Below are positions 1-9,440 of a stretch of DNA of 64,000 nucleotides, one piece after another. The stretch lies in the NCBI GenBank assembly GCA_001897525.1, contig MKTB01000017.1, forward strand, positions 452,869 to 516,868, written 5' to 3'. Made by a program: the position numbers and the translations under genes. The stretch comes from Bacteroidetes bacterium 43-16. Lineage in GTDB: Bacteria; Bacteroidota; Bacteroidia; Chitinophagales; Chitinophagaceae. The notes below the pieces were generated by a model that worked only from the letters and a program-made list of their open reading frames with translations, was not told where the DNA came from and searched no databases. Every line of letters starts with the position of its first letter. Positions within the stretch are counted from its first letter, which is position 1.

Positions 1-1
1 A

Positions 2-673
2 ATAAAAAGTATTTTATTATCCATTTTATTACTGATTTCTTTACTCTCCCTGAGCTCTTGTTTTGAGACTATTGAAGAGATCAATTTGAATAATGACGGT
101 TCGGGTCGTATGGTGCTGACCTTTAATGGTTCTCAGAGTAAAGCCAAGCTGGCTTCCATCATGAAACTAAAGTCAGTAAACGGGCACAGAGTACCTTCCA
201 TCCCCGAAATTAACAGTGAATTGGCCCAGACGGCAGCCCAGCTAAAGGCCATCCCGGGCATCAGTAATGTAAAGACCAATGCCGATTTCCAAAATTATAT
301 TATATCCGTAAGCTTTGATTTTAAAGAAGTGTCACAGATCAATCAGGCATTCAGTAAAATGCTTACAGCCTACAAGATCCCTACCTATAACGCAGCTACG
401 TATGTGTACAATAAGAGTACAAAAACCTTCACTAAAACATACCAGCTCAATCCGGCAACTAAAAAGCAATACAATGAGCTGAAGCAGGAAGATAAAGACG
501 TGTTTAAAAGTGCACAATATACCAGCGTGTATCGCTTCCAGTCTTTGGTGAAATCTGTTGCCAATGCAAAAGCCAGTGTCTCTGCTTCTAAGAAAGCAGT
601 GATGCATAAAACCCCGATCTTAAATATCGTAAACTCAGGGGCATCTGTCAATAATTCTATTCAATTACAATAA
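2..673 (+). CDS. Lipoprotein of unknown function (5' end outside window)
   Basis: The reading frame is open from the first bases of the window, so the start codon lies upstream. Translation of the first 60 bases gives a hydrophobic stretch ending in the lipobox LSSC (Cys codon at 59-61), followed by acidic residues (FETIEEIN), so this is an exported lipoprotein missing only its first few residues. The mature part has about 200 residues, is Lys/Ser/Asn-rich with no further membrane segment, and I do not recognise a family. A TTG at 86 should not be taken as the start because it would remove the signal peptide. The next gene starts 15 bases downstream on the same strand, suggesting one envelope operon of three genes. 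Confidence 0.8.
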   Translation: MKSILLSILLLISLLSLSSCFETIEEINLNNDGSGRMVLTFNGSQSKAKLASIMKLKSVNGHRVPSIPEINSELAQTAAQLKAIPGISNVKTNADFQNYIISVSFDFKEVSQINQAFSKMLTAYKIPTYNAATYVYNKSTKTFTKTYQLNPATKKQYNELKQEDKDVFKSAQYTSVYRFQSLVKSVANAKASVSASKKAVMHKTPILNIVNSGASVNNSIQLQ

Positions 674-688
674 ATATCTATCCAGCTG

Positions 689-2752
689 ATGAAAAAGCTC
701 TACTATATTTTGCTGTGCGGAATAATGGTTCCTGTTGCAGCAAAAGCGCAACAATCTGCCATACCGGCACCCCGGGATGCAAAATTCGTTTTAGAATATA
801 ACCTCCCGTTTATATTTACACAGACCTCCCCGGAACGACTGAACTTATCTGAGATCGGAAGCCAAATGTATGAAGCGCTCCTGGTGAAAAATAAAAATTA
901 TGAATCTGAACCCGACATCAATAAGTCTGGTATAGACCATTCGCGTAAAGCTTATATGCACATTGTGAGCACAGATAGTATTGAATATACCGTGCGCTTA
1001 CTTCCTGTGAAAAATATGGACTTATTTAAGCAATCCATAGAGATCAATGCAAAAACGGAGCAGTCAAAGGTGGACAAAGGCACTTTTTACAACCTGAAAT
1101 ACAGGGATCTTGCTTTTATACCCAATGCCGGAGATTACGCGGTCCTGGTTTCGTCTTCCAGTACTTACAAAGCTTTTGATGATTCTGCCCGTGCCGAAAG
1201 GTGGGGTATTGAGTATGACAAAGGATATGGCTGGGACGGAGCGACTACAACGGAGATTGCTCCGCCGGAAGAGTGGGACACAACAACGGAGGCTTATGCA
1301 GTCGCAGATGCTGCCGAGGCTGTGCCCGTTGAAGTTGAGATAGCCCCACCGCCACCACCTGTGGTAAGTGCGCGCGATGCAGCGAGGGAAGCCGCCAGGG
1401 CTGCATCAGAAGCAGCTGAGGCGGCGGCCGAGGCAGCTGCTGCAGTGGCAGATACGGTTGTTTATACAGAGGGTTACGATGAAGATGATGATGCGGTGGA
1501 TAGTGCTGCCAGTGCGGTAGAATACACCTATAATGATTCGGAATATGAAGCGTACCAATCTAAAAAGGATTCCATTTTTAATATCTGGATGAAAGATTTT
1601 GTTACCGGCTTCGTTAATGAAAATAAGGACAGCTACAGCAGGCTGCAGCAGCTCAAAGATTTTGAAGCCCCTCAGAAAAACTCCGCTGCAACATTTTACA
1701 TGAACAGCATGGGCTTTAATGTAAGAGATCTGTACGGCATGTATGGTTTTTTCGGGATGAACAGGTACAATAAAAACCAGGAAGCCGTAAAGTTAAACGA
1801 TAACTGGAGCATGATCCAGTTGAATTTTGCAACTGATGCTATCCAGTTGAATGCTACTTCCAGGCTCACCGATCAGATGTCCAAAAGCAGCAACCGCATT
1901 TATAAAAGAAAGTTCAACAAAAAGTTCAATAAATACATCAATAGCCAGACGGATATCGGTGTAATGGGCATGGCCATGAACACGAAAAACTACCTGGAGG
2001 AAACGCCGGTGATAGTAAAAGAGGTGATGAGTACTTTTGGGGCGTGGGCAGACGAAAGTGCGCTTATTGCCGACCTGTTTGGTATTGTGATCGATGAAAA
2101 AGCAATAGGAAAGGTCATTTGGGGCGATGGTGCTTTTGTGATGACCAATGTCAAAGAGAAGGAATATCAATCGATCAAGTATAAGTGGGATGAGGAAAGC
2201 TATGAATCTTCTGAAGAAGAAGTGACCGAGAAAGAAATGCTGCCCAATTTCCTGCTTATGTTCGACACCAAAGATGAGGCGATCATTAAAAAGATACTTG
2301 ATTTTGGGGTGAAAAAGAATGCCTACCAGGTAAACAACAATATTTATGTTGCCAAGAAACTTTCCGGCAGGTATGATCCCTTTGAATATTTCTGTACCGT
2401 TAAAGATGGTATCGTGTTCATCGGTACTGAATTGCAGGAAATAGAAAATATACAAAAAGGCATCCACAGGGGCAGTGTGTCCGGAGCAGATAAAAAGCTG
2501 ATGAAAAACAATGCTGTCTTTGGCTGGTTTCATCCAAAAAGACTGGTCGGTAAGTTTGCCCAATCTGACGATGATAATCTGAAAATGATCCGGGTGAATA
2601 ATATGCTGAACAGCCTTGGCGTGATGCAGTTCCATAGCGGGAAAGTGAAAAACAATAAGGTTAAAGCTGATTTTAATTTAATGACACCAAATAGTAGAGC
2701 CAATTCCTTTGAATATTTAATGTATTTAATTGATGACTTGAAACATTTATAG
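689..2752 (+). CDS. Secreted protein with Ala/Pro-rich insert, unknown function
   Basis: A 687-residue protein starting with a Sec signal peptide (MKKLYYILLCGIMVPVAAKAQ, cleavage after AKA). Two folded-looking parts flank a low-complexity insert at about residues 190-290. The insert contains a five-proline run, an Ala/Glu/Arg-rich helical segment (AREAARAASEAAEAAAEAAA) and an acidic Asp/Glu/Tyr/Ser tail. The outer parts are rich in Tyr, Lys and Asn, as in periplasmic or surface proteins of Bacteroidota. The stop codon abuts the ATG of the next gene, so translation is probably coupled. No family recognised; the function is unknown. Confidence 0.85.
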   Translation: MKKLYYILLCGIMVPVAAKAQQSAIPAPRDAKFVLEYNLPFIFTQTSPERLNLSEIGSQMYEALLVKNKNYESEPDINKSGIDHSRKAYMHIVSTDSIEYTVRLLPVKNMDLFKQSIEINAKTEQSKVDKGTFYNLKYRDLAFIPNAGDYAVLVSSSSTYKAFDDSARAERWGIEYDKGYGWDGATTTEIAPPEEWDTTTEAYAVADAAEAVPVEVEIAPPPPPVVSARDAAREAARAASEAAEAAAEAAAAVADTVVYTEGYDEDDDAVDSAASAVEYTYNDSEYEAYQSKKDSIFNIWMKDFVTGFVNENKDSYSRLQQLKDFEAPQKNSAATFYMNSMGFNVRDLYGMYGFFGMNRYNKNQEAVKLNDNWSMIQLNFATDAIQLNATSRLTDQMSKSSNRIYKRKFNKKFNKYINSQTDIGVMGMAMNTKNYLEETPVIVKEVMSTFGAWADESALIADLFGIVIDEKAIGKVIWGDGAFVMTNVKEKEYQSIKYKWDEESYESSEEEVTEKEMLPNFLLMFDTKDEAIIKKILDFGVKKNAYQVNNNIYVAKKLSGRYDPFEYFCTVKDGIVFIGTELQEIENIQKGIHRGSVSGADKKLMKNNAVFGWFHPKRLVGKFAQSDDDNLKMIRVNNMLNSLGVMQFHSGKVKNNKVKADFNLMTPNSRANSFEYLMYLIDDLKHL

Positions 2753-4060
2753 ATGATCAGAAAAATTATTTTATACGTAGTCGGTATATTATTACTCCTG
2801 GCAGCGGGTTTCTGGGCTTTTTTATATTATCAAAGATGGAGCTCTTACCAGGTAAATATACCGGCACAGGCCGACAGGGTGGTGAGGATCAACCTGGAGC
2901 AGATCGGTAAAAAGATCTTAAAAACAGCCGATAAATCGAAGATGCAGCAGAATGAATTGGTGCCTTTAGTCAACAAATCTTTTGACTTGCCTTTTAATCT
3001 TTTTGCTTTTGGCATTAAGAGTTTATCGACCAGTGTCTATTTCACTAAAGTGAAAATTGCCGATAAAGAGGCTTTCAATGAATTGATCGGGAAAGTTTTC
3101 CCAAATGGCCAGGACAGCTTAAGACATAATGCCACCAATACGATGAGCATTATGTTCAATAGTGAGCATGCTGTGGTGATCTGGGGTAAAGACACCACTT
3201 TGCGCGTGTTTAGCCAATCCAGCGATTTCCTGAATAATAAAAATGTAGTCGAATTCAGTAAGAGCCAGCTTTATGAGGTCAAAGAGATAGATGCAGACCT
3301 GTCTTCATTGGGCAATATGTATAATTTTGCCATCAACTTTGAACAAGGGAAGATCTCCGGAAGCTTTGTCAGCAACGTACAGCAGGAGAGCCCCATCAGC
3401 CTGAAAGTGCCTAAAGAATCGGCCCTGGCAGTGATCTCCAAAGAAAACTTTTTCTCTTTATTAAATAAGCTGGGCATTAAGGAGCTTACACCCAATGTGT
3501 CTACACAAGAACTGAATGCCTATGCCCACCAGGGATTTGCCCTCTATATAAATGGAGAAACAGAGCAAGTCAAATCGGTAGTTACCTATGAGTATGATGA
3601 TAATTTTGAAAAAGTAGCGGTAAAGAAAACAGAGCCGGTGACTGTACCTAACCTGAACCTGAAGATACCATTAAGCAATGAGCATACGGCAATGAATTCT
3701 TTGCTCTCGGCCCAGGTGCTGATAGGTGCCGATAGTGTCAACAATGCCATACTACCTTTATGGAACATGAAGTATTTCCTCAAGTCGGGAAGGACCTTAT
3801 TCATGTATGCCAGCCAGGACCTTGATACAGCTATTGCACAGCCCGTACAATTAGAAACAGATGCCGACCTTGTGGCCTGGATCGATTTTCAAAAGCTGAG
3901 CAATATGTCTTCACTGGCAGAGCTTAAATCTTATTTAAGTGTATTTGATCAACTGAGTATCAACCACGATACCGGCGACACGTACAAGATCGAGCTGAGC
4001 TTTCAGAATAAAAACAGGTCTTCACTGGCCCAGCTCATAGACCTGATCGCATCAAGATAA
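2753..4060 (+). CDS. Membrane-anchored periplasmic protein, unknown function
   Basis: 435 residues. Residues 4-27 form one strong membrane segment (IILYVVGILLLLAAGFWAFL) followed by YYQRW, so this is a signal anchor with the remainder in the periplasm. The following motif ADRVVRINLEQIGKK and the repeating pattern of beta strands recall the secreted protein encoded just upstream, and the two may be related components of one envelope assembly (inference). The ATG directly follows the upstream stop codon. The 3' end overlaps the convergent mqnA gene by 9 bases. No recognised domain. Confidence 0.85.
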   Translation: MIRKIILYVVGILLLLAAGFWAFLYYQRWSSYQVNIPAQADRVVRINLEQIGKKILKTADKSKMQQNELVPLVNKSFDLPFNLFAFGIKSLSTSVYFTKVKIADKEAFNELIGKVFPNGQDSLRHNATNTMSIMFNSEHAVVIWGKDTTLRVFSQSSDFLNNKNVVEFSKSQLYEVKEIDADLSSLGNMYNFAINFEQGKISGSFVSNVQQESPISLKVPKESALAVISKENFFSLLNKLGIKELTPNVSTQELNAYAHQGFALYINGETEQVKSVVTYEYDDNFEKVAVKKTEPVTVPNLNLKIPLSNEHTAMNSLLSAQVLIGADSVNNAILPLWNMKYFLKSGRTLFMYASQDLDTAIAQPVQLETDADLVAWIDFQKLSNMSSLAELKSYLSVFDQLSINHDTGDTYKIELSFQNKNRSSLAQLIDLIASR

Positions 4061-4798
4061 TTGCCGGATATAGTCCAGGAACAAGTTTAATCCTTCGCGT
4101 TTACTGTCGTCAAATTTATACTGAATATTTTGGCGATAGTAAACATTAAGGTCATAGAAAGGGTAGGGATGAGCAGCCACCACCTCGTCTATATGATGTA
4201 GCCCTGCTTCATTAGCCTGGTTGAAATCGTGTATAAACTGCTCTGGTAATGCTTTGTTGGCAATCCAGGCAGCAAAGATAAAGTCCAGGCCGGTTAAGGA
4301 TTTCCAGTGTTCGGCCAGGTCATATATGTATTCAAATTTATCCAGGGATTGCAATGCTCTATCGCCAATGATCACACCGGCAACTTTTCCCTGTATCTGG
4401 TCAATATACTGCTCCGGTGCATCTTCTAAGGGAATATCCAGGTTCCAGTGTTTTTTCAATAATATTTCTGCCAGCCGCACCGATGTCCTGGATTGATAAT
4501 CGAGGTATATCTTTTCCACCTGGTCTAAGGGTACCTGGCTGAAAATGCATACAGAAGCCACTTTGCCGGATGCTGCAATACCGTAATCGGAGATGATCTG
4601 GGGATTGGGGATATTTAATAAAGCCGCAGTAGATACCAGCCCGAGGTCTGTAGAGCCGTCCGTAAGATGCTTCGCGATGAGGGACGGATATTCTAAATTG
4701 AGCACTATCTGTTGTATTACCGGGTGCCTTTCTATACCATACAAGAGTGGTTTTGTATTTAAATAACTTACCGCGCTAACTTTTACCTTATGATTCAA
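4052..4798 (-). CDS. mqnA: Chorismate dehydratase MqnA (menaquinone synthesis)
   Basis: 248 residues resembling the MqnA/MqnD periplasmic-binding-protein fold: an N-terminal KVSAVSYLNTKPLLYGI segment, a central STDLGLVSTAALL segment and GDRALQ near residue 150. MqnA converts chorismate to 3-[(1-carboxyvinyl)oxy]benzoate, the first step of the futalosine route to menaquinone; MqnA is favoured over MqnD by the SYLNTKPL start and the length. No other mqn gene is in the window. A TACTTTTG -7-like element on the minus strand lies at 4821-4828, upstream of the start. It is divergent from rnhA. Confidence 0.85.
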   Translation of the reverse strand: MNHKVKVSAVSYLNTKPLLYGIERHPVIQQIVLNLEYPSLIAKHLTDGSTDLGLVSTAALLNIPNPQIISDYGIAASGKVASVCIFSQVPLDQVEKIYLDYQSRTSVRLAEILLKKHWNLDIPLEDAPEQYIDQIQGKVAGVIIGDRALQSLDKFEYIYDLAEHWKSLTGLDFIFAAWIANKALPEQFIHDFNQANEAGLHHIDEVVAAHPYPFYDLNVYYRQNIQYKFDDSKREGLNLFLDYIRQLS

Positions 4799-4857
4799 AA
4801 TGTAATTGTAAATTTGTTGGCAAAAGTACCGTATAAATCTTCAAAAGAAAATACAAA

Positions 4858-5322
4858 TTGTCCTTAATCATTTACACAGACGGTGCCTCCAGAGGAAACC
4901 CGGGCAGGGGAGGCTACGGCATAATACTACAGTGGGGTTCCGTAAGAAAAGAAATAGCACAGGGATTTAAGTTAACGACGAATAACCGGATGGAGCTCCT
5001 GGCGGTTATTGTGGCGCTCGAGTCCCTTACACGCGAAGGTATAGAGATCATGGTGTACTCCGATTCTAAATACGTCATAGATTCTGTAGAGAAAGGCTGG
5101 GTCTTCGGCTGGGAAAAGAAAGGCTTTACCGGCAAGAAAAACCCCGACCTGTGGATGCGTTTCCTGAAATCTTACCGTAAACACAGGGTTAAATTTCATT
5201 GGGTGAAAGGCCATGCCAATAACCCGTTCAACAACCGTTGTGATGAACTGGCAACAGGGGCTGCAGATGGCCAAAACCTGATTACGGATGTAGGATATGA
5301 GCAGGAATTTTATGCTTCTTAG
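4858..5322 (+). CDS. rnhA: Ribonuclease HI
   Basis: 154 residues covering the complete RNase H fold. The acidic catalytic residues are visible: D in IYTDGASRGNPG, E in NNRMELLAV, D in VYSDSKYVIDSV and D in NRCDELA, plus the HWVKGHA motif. The enzyme cleaves RNA in RNA-DNA hybrids (Okazaki primers, R-loops). The start appears to be TTG: an in-frame TAA lies 24 bases upstream and no ATG intervenes. A TAAATTTG -7-like element at 4809-4816 would give a short leader. The 3' end overlaps the convergent porin gene by 4 bases. Confidence 0.93.
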   Translation: MSLIIYTDGASRGNPGRGGYGIILQWGSVRKEIAQGFKLTTNNRMELLAVIVALESLTREGIEIMVYSDSKYVIDSVEKGWVFGWEKKGFTGKKNPDLWMRFLKSYRKHRVKFHWVKGHANNPFNNRCDELATGAADGQNLITDVGYEQEFYAS

Positions 5323-7340
5323 TTCATCATGATCCAGTTAAAACCAAATCTTATATGTGCATTTGCTGCCGGGTAACCGGGTGTATTAATTACATTTTTC
5401 ACCCATAACATTTGCTGCAACTGGTCGCCGATCACAAATGCCCTCAGTCTTTTTACTTTAAAATTAAAGAAGGCCGATAAAGCCGGGACATTATCCAGTG
5501 TGATATTGTCCTGGTAGTAATACTGGTTAAAAACAGCATTATAGCCATCAGCTTTATAAGGCGTATGATAGCGTACTTCAACACCCAGGTAGGCATCCAG
5601 CCTGTCTTTGAACATCGGTGCTTTATAAGCCAGCTGGTGACGCAGGAGGAATGCCGGTAAATTGATAGGGGCATTGCCTGCTTTCTGCTGCCATACCACT
5701 TCATTGTCCAGGGAGAATGCACCAAAGGTGAACAGCTTTCTTCCCGTAAACTGAAGTACGGAAAATACAGTACTATACTGTTGGAATTTCAAGGATTCAT
5801 CCAGGTAAATATAATTACCGATCAACTGGTTTTTAAAGCCCATATTTATCTTAAGGGCTTTGATCCACAGATTGGCGTAAAGCTGCGTATTCGTGGTATT
5901 GGAAAAGCTGTTGTTAATTTCAAATACATTGCTTTTAAAAATACCTTGTTGGTACGTTGGCGCTACAATACTTTGTGAAGCTCCCAGCGTGAACTGCCCT
6001 AGCTTCGGAAAACTTTTGGAGAACTGGCCGTCCATTTTAAGATTGCCTGCAGCCGGCCCGAAATAAAAGAAGACCAGGTCAGCCAGGTAAGACCATTGAT
6101 TATCTTTCAAGGCATCCTTTCTCAACTGCCCGAATACATAACTGCTGCCATAGTCATCCATCAATCTTTCATGCACAAAATCCTTAGTGCTAAAACGGTC
6201 ATACCTGAACCCGATCCCGGCTTCTATATGTACCAGTTGACTATCCTTCCCTAAAAAGGTATTTAAGGAAAAACGATTGTCTATAACCGTATTCATTTGA
6301 TAGGAGCGTACTGTATCATTACCGGCAAAAGACATGCTGTCGTAGAAGCTGTAATAAGCAGGGTCGGGGAGTGCATCCTGGTATTTATGCAGCACTCTCC
6401 TTATATCCAGGACATGCTTGATGGAAAACCTGGGCGTAAACCTGTATTGTACATTCGTGGAATCTTCATTGTATAAAGAGTCCTTTTGACCCCAGGCATA
6501 ATTGTTCTGCACAAAAAACTGGAGCTCACTTTGCCTGTTGTGTACCGGGGAGGTGGAGGCCCTTAATCCGGGTTGAATATTAACCGGTATAGAAGCACGG
6601 TTAGAGAAATTCGGATTACTGAGCAGGCTATCCGCCAGGATACCGCCATTCTCATCATTCTTGAAATTATTATAGATAAAGGCAAATTTAGTTTCCAGCC
6701 TTTCATCTTCACTTTTGTAATTAGAGCTCACATAGGCGTTCAGACCATTGGATTTTTGCATTTTAAAATAACCATCAGAAACATTGTTGGCTATTCTGAA
6801 CGTGAAGTTCCATCTCGGGTTAATGTTCTGCGTATGCATCATATCCACCCACTGCATCTGCTTGGGGCCAAGCATGAAAGAGAAGGAGGTATAAGGTCTT
6901 GTAGTGTTGATAAAATGAATGCTATCTATGGTGTACTTGTAGACATTCCAGGTGTCGTAGCCGAGTCTCAGGCCCGGCGTATTATTCAGGTTGAAGATCG
7001 TTTCCCTTGCCGGGGAGCCGAGGTTGCCAAGGCTTGTGTACCATGCCGGCTGACGGTATTGATTTCTATGAAAAAACAGGAGACTGCTGTCGTAAAAGTG
7101 AGGAACCTCAGATTTTAAATATTTATATGAGATAACGGCAGGCTCTTCATCCCAATCCGAGGGCTTTTTCTTTTGCGTAGTATCGCTCTGGTCTTTATTA
7201 TCCGCAAAAGGATCTCGCTGATCCAGGTTAGAATTGCCTTGGGTATTAGGCCTGTTGCCCAATTGTGCCCGGGCATTAAGCGCCAGCAGGCAAACCGGTA
7301 GTAAGCAAAATAATATATGTGTCAATAATCTTCTGAGCAT
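5319..7340 (-). CDS. Putative outer-membrane porin, Porin_10 family
   Basis: About 673 residues. I place the start at the ATG at 7338-7340 because it gives a clean signal peptide (MLRRLLTHILFCLLPVCLLA, ending NARAQ); the frame is open 39 bases further upstream, but that extension is not signal-like. After a Pro/Asp/Gln-rich linker (RDPFADNKDQSDTTQKKK) the sequence is an alternating amphipathic barrel with many aromatic residues and ends in FGFNWIMMN. This matches the Bacteroidota putative porin family, probably a channel for an unknown solute. A TAGCTTTG -7-like element on the minus strand is at 7377-7384. Confidence 0.85.
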   Translation of the reverse strand: MLRRLLTHILFCLLPVCLLALNARAQLGNRPNTQGNSNLDQRDPFADNKDQSDTTQKKKPSDWDEEPAVISYKYLKSEVPHFYDSSLLFFHRNQYRQPAWYTSLGNLGSPARETIFNLNNTPGLRLGYDTWNVYKYTIDSIHFINTTRPYTSFSFMLGPKQMQWVDMMHTQNINPRWNFTFRIANNVSDGYFKMQKSNGLNAYVSSNYKSEDERLETKFAFIYNNFKNDENGGILADSLLSNPNFSNRASIPVNIQPGLRASTSPVHNRQSELQFFVQNNYAWGQKDSLYNEDSTNVQYRFTPRFSIKHVLDIRRVLHKYQDALPDPAYYSFYDSMSFAGNDTVRSYQMNTVIDNRFSLNTFLGKDSQLVHIEAGIGFRYDRFSTKDFVHERLMDDYGSSYVFGQLRKDALKDNQWSYLADLVFFYFGPAAGNLKMDGQFSKSFPKLGQFTLGASQSIVAPTYQQGIFKSNVFEINNSFSNTTNTQLYANLWIKALKINMGFKNQLIGNYIYLDESLKFQQYSTVFSVLQFTGRKLFTFGAFSLDNEVVWQQKAGNAPINLPAFLLRHQLAYKAPMFKDRLDAYLGVEVRYHTPYKADGYNAVFNQYYYQDNITLDNVPALSAFFNFKVKRLRAFVIGDQLQQMLWVKNVINTPGYPAANAHIRFGFNWIMMN

Positions 7341-7525
7341 CAAAAATACGTGTAAACAAGGCTTTAGCACCAGCGGCAAAGCTATTTAAAATTACAATAT
7401 TAAACGATTAAAAGTCTGGAATTGATATAAGACTAAGGACAGATAACAGATATTAACAAATGGATATTTTACAAATAAACGCTTACCTTTAAGGCTGATT
7501 TTGAATTTAAAAATAAAATTAAGAT

Positions 7526-8053
7526 ATGAGCATTCGCAGGCCGTTTAATTTAAACAAATGGATAGATGAAAACCGACATTTATTAAAGCCACCTGTGGGC
7601 AATCAGCAGGTGTATCATGAAGTGGATGATTTCATTGTAATGGTCGTAGGTGGGCCCAACAGCCGTAAAGACTTTCATTATAATGAGACGGAAGAATTGT
7701 TTTTCCAACTGGAGGGAGATGTTGTCGTGCGCATTATTGAAGAAGGCAAAATAGTGCCTATAGAAATCAAAGCAGGAGATATGTTCCTGTTGCCGGCAAG
7801 AGTGCCGCACTCGCCACAACGCGGACCTAATACCGTAGGCCTGGTAATTGAGCGTGTGCGTCCCAGTACGATGATGGATTCCTTTGCCTGGTATTGCGAA
7901 AACTGCTCCCATAAATTATATGAAGAGTTCCTGCCCGTAGCAGATATAGTGTCCCAGTTACCACCGGTGATGAATGCTTTTTATGCAGATGAGGCCAAGC
8001 GAACCTGTGAAAAGTGTGGTACCGTAATGGAGCCGCCACAGAAGCTTGCTTAA
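7526..8053 (+). CDS. nbaC: 3-hydroxyanthranilate 3,4-dioxygenase
   Basis: 175 residues of the cupin family. Iron ligands are visible as H and E in DFHYNETEELFFQLEGD and H in LLPARVPHSPQR. The C-terminal rubredoxin-like metal site (CENC and CEKC) is typical of the bacterial enzyme. It opens 3-hydroxyanthranilate to aminocarboxymuconate semialdehyde, the precursor of quinolinate, in the kynurenine route of tryptophan breakdown and NAD synthesis. No other kynurenine gene is nearby, so it is transcribed alone, ending at the hairpin at 8104-8136. The symbol haaO is also used. Confidence 0.92.
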   Translation: MSIRRPFNLNKWIDENRHLLKPPVGNQQVYHEVDDFIVMVVGGPNSRKDFHYNETEELFFQLEGDVVVRIIEEGKIVPIEIKAGDMFLLPARVPHSPQRGPNTVGLVIERVRPSTMMDSFAWYCENCSHKLYEEFLPVADIVSQLPPVMNAFYADEAKRTCEKCGTVMEPPQKLA

Positions 8054-8103
8054 GTTGATGAGCTGATGTGAAGATGCATTGATAAGATAACTAAAAAGGT
8101 AAC

Positions 8104-8136
8104 AATTCCCGGTACAAGACCTGTGCCGGGAATTTT
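8104..8136. terminator. Bidirectional terminator hairpin
   Basis: Stem AATTCCCGG (8104-8112) with CCGGGAATT (8126-8134), extended inward by GT/CA pairs, followed by TTT. It lies between the convergent dioxygenase and MFS genes and can serve both. Confidence 0.75.
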
Positions 8137-8153
8137 CAATAGGGATATCATTC

Positions 8154-9392
8154 TTATGATTTATTTCTTTTCCTGCTACCTTCTATATTGGGCAAAAATC
8201 CGGTGATGATGCCAATGAGGGGTAAGTAAGCACAAATAGAAAATACATATTCGATGCTTGTCTTATCGGCTATCCAACCCAATACGGCCGAACCAATACC
8301 GCCCATTCCAAAGGCAAAACCAAAGAACAAACCTGCGACCAGTCCCACTTTACCGGGAATAAGATCCGTAGCATACACCAATATGGCCGAAAATGCCGAG
8401 GCAATAATTACCCCGATGACAACCGCCAGTACGACGGTACCAAATAAGTTCATATGCGGTAACAACAAGGTAAAGGGCGCTGCTCCCAAAATAGATACCC
8501 AAATAATGAGTTTACGACCATAACGATCCCCCAATGGTCCGCCTAAGATAGTGCCTATGGCGACAGCAGCCAGGAAGGTGAATAAATATATCTGTGACTG
8601 CTGTACCGTTACATGAAATTTATCGATAAGGTAAAAAGTAAAATAGCTGGTCATAGAGGCCATGTAGAAGTACTTCGAGAAAATAAGGACCAATAAAATG
8701 ATGATGGAGATAATCACTTTTCTTTTAGGAATAAGGGGAGTGGCAAGGTCTGTCGTGATTACTTCCGGATGAGTTTTGATTTCTTTTTTGGGTGTGCTGA
8801 GGGGCAAATTGTATTGGTACCATTTACCTACCCATGTTAATAGCAGCATACCGCCAATAGCCAGCAGGCCAAACCAGCTGATAAAATGTTGCCCGAAAGG
8901 GATGACGACAAGCGCTGCAAGCAGAGGTCCTGTTGAGCTGCCTGCATTACCGCCCACCTGGAAGATGGATTGTGCCAGTCCTTTTTTACCGCCCGATGCC
9001 AGGTGTGCCACACGTGAAGCTTCCGGGTGAAAGATGGAAGAACCCATACCAATGAGGCTTACCGAAGCCAGTATATAGTAAAAGTTAGATGCAAAGGCGA
9101 TACAAAGTAAACCCGTAAAGGAGAATACCATACCTATAGCCAGCGACCGTGGATTGGGCTTTTTATCCGTATATAAACCGACAAAAGGCTGCAGTATAGA
9201 TGCCGTTAACTGGAATACCAGGGTAATAATTCCGATTTGAGTAAAGGAGAGTGCATAATTTTCTTTTAACAAGGGATATACGGCCGGTATCACAGATTGT
9301 ATCAGGTCGTTAAGCAAATGGGAGAAACTTATAGCAAACAAAATAGGGTAAACTGTTTGCCGGCTGTTGAGAGTAGTGGTTGTTGCTTTCAT
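8154..9392 (-). CDS. MFS exporter, fosmidomycin-resistance (Fsr) type
   Basis: 412 residues with about twelve membrane segments. The motifs SHLLNDLIQSVIPAVYPLL at the N-terminus, GLYTDKKPNP in the first cytoplasmic loop and GMGSSIFHPEASRVAH are characteristic of the fosmidomycin-resistance branch of the major facilitator superfamily, proton-driven exporters of small molecules. The real substrate cannot be told. A perfect inverted repeat CATCAG-N5-CTGATG lies 12 bases upstream of the ATG and resembles the site in front of the adjacent GntR regulator, so this exporter is probably that regulator's target. Confidence 0.88.
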   Translation of the reverse strand: MKATTTTLNSRQTVYPILFAISFSHLLNDLIQSVIPAVYPLLKENYALSFTQIGIITLVFQLTASILQPFVGLYTDKKPNPRSLAIGMVFSFTGLLCIAFASNFYYILASVSLIGMGSSIFHPEASRVAHLASGGKKGLAQSIFQVGGNAGSSTGPLLAALVVIPFGQHFISWFGLLAIGGMLLLTWVGKWYQYNLPLSTPKKEIKTHPEVITTDLATPLIPKRKVIISIIILLVLIFSKYFYMASMTSYFTFYLIDKFHVTVQQSQIYLFTFLAAVAIGTILGGPLGDRYGRKLIIWVSILGAAPFTLLLPHMNLFGTVVLAVVIGVIIASAFSAILVYATDLIPGKVGLVAGLFFGFAFGMGGIGSAVLGWIADKTSIEYVFSICAYLPLIGIITGFLPNIEGSRKRNKS

Positions 9393-9403
9393 ATGATTAC
9401 ATT

Positions 9404-9420
9404 CATCAGGTCATCTGATG
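9404..9420. promoter_or_regulatory. Operator-like inverted repeat upstream of MFS exporter
   Basis: CATCAGGTCATCTGATG: perfect 6-bp arms around 5 bases, ending 12 bases from the exporter start. It matches the site at 10107-10123 at 14 of 17 positions (shared CATCA, TCATC, GATG). Spacing and dyad symmetry fit a dimeric FCD-type GntR repressor. Confidence 0.6.
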
Positions 9421-9440
9421 TTTAAATGAATTAAAAAAAA

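Noticed and set aside
1793-2635. 280-codon minus-strand frame inside the secreted-protein gene
   Set aside because: Antisense to a gene with a good signal peptide and operon context; no recognisable domain.
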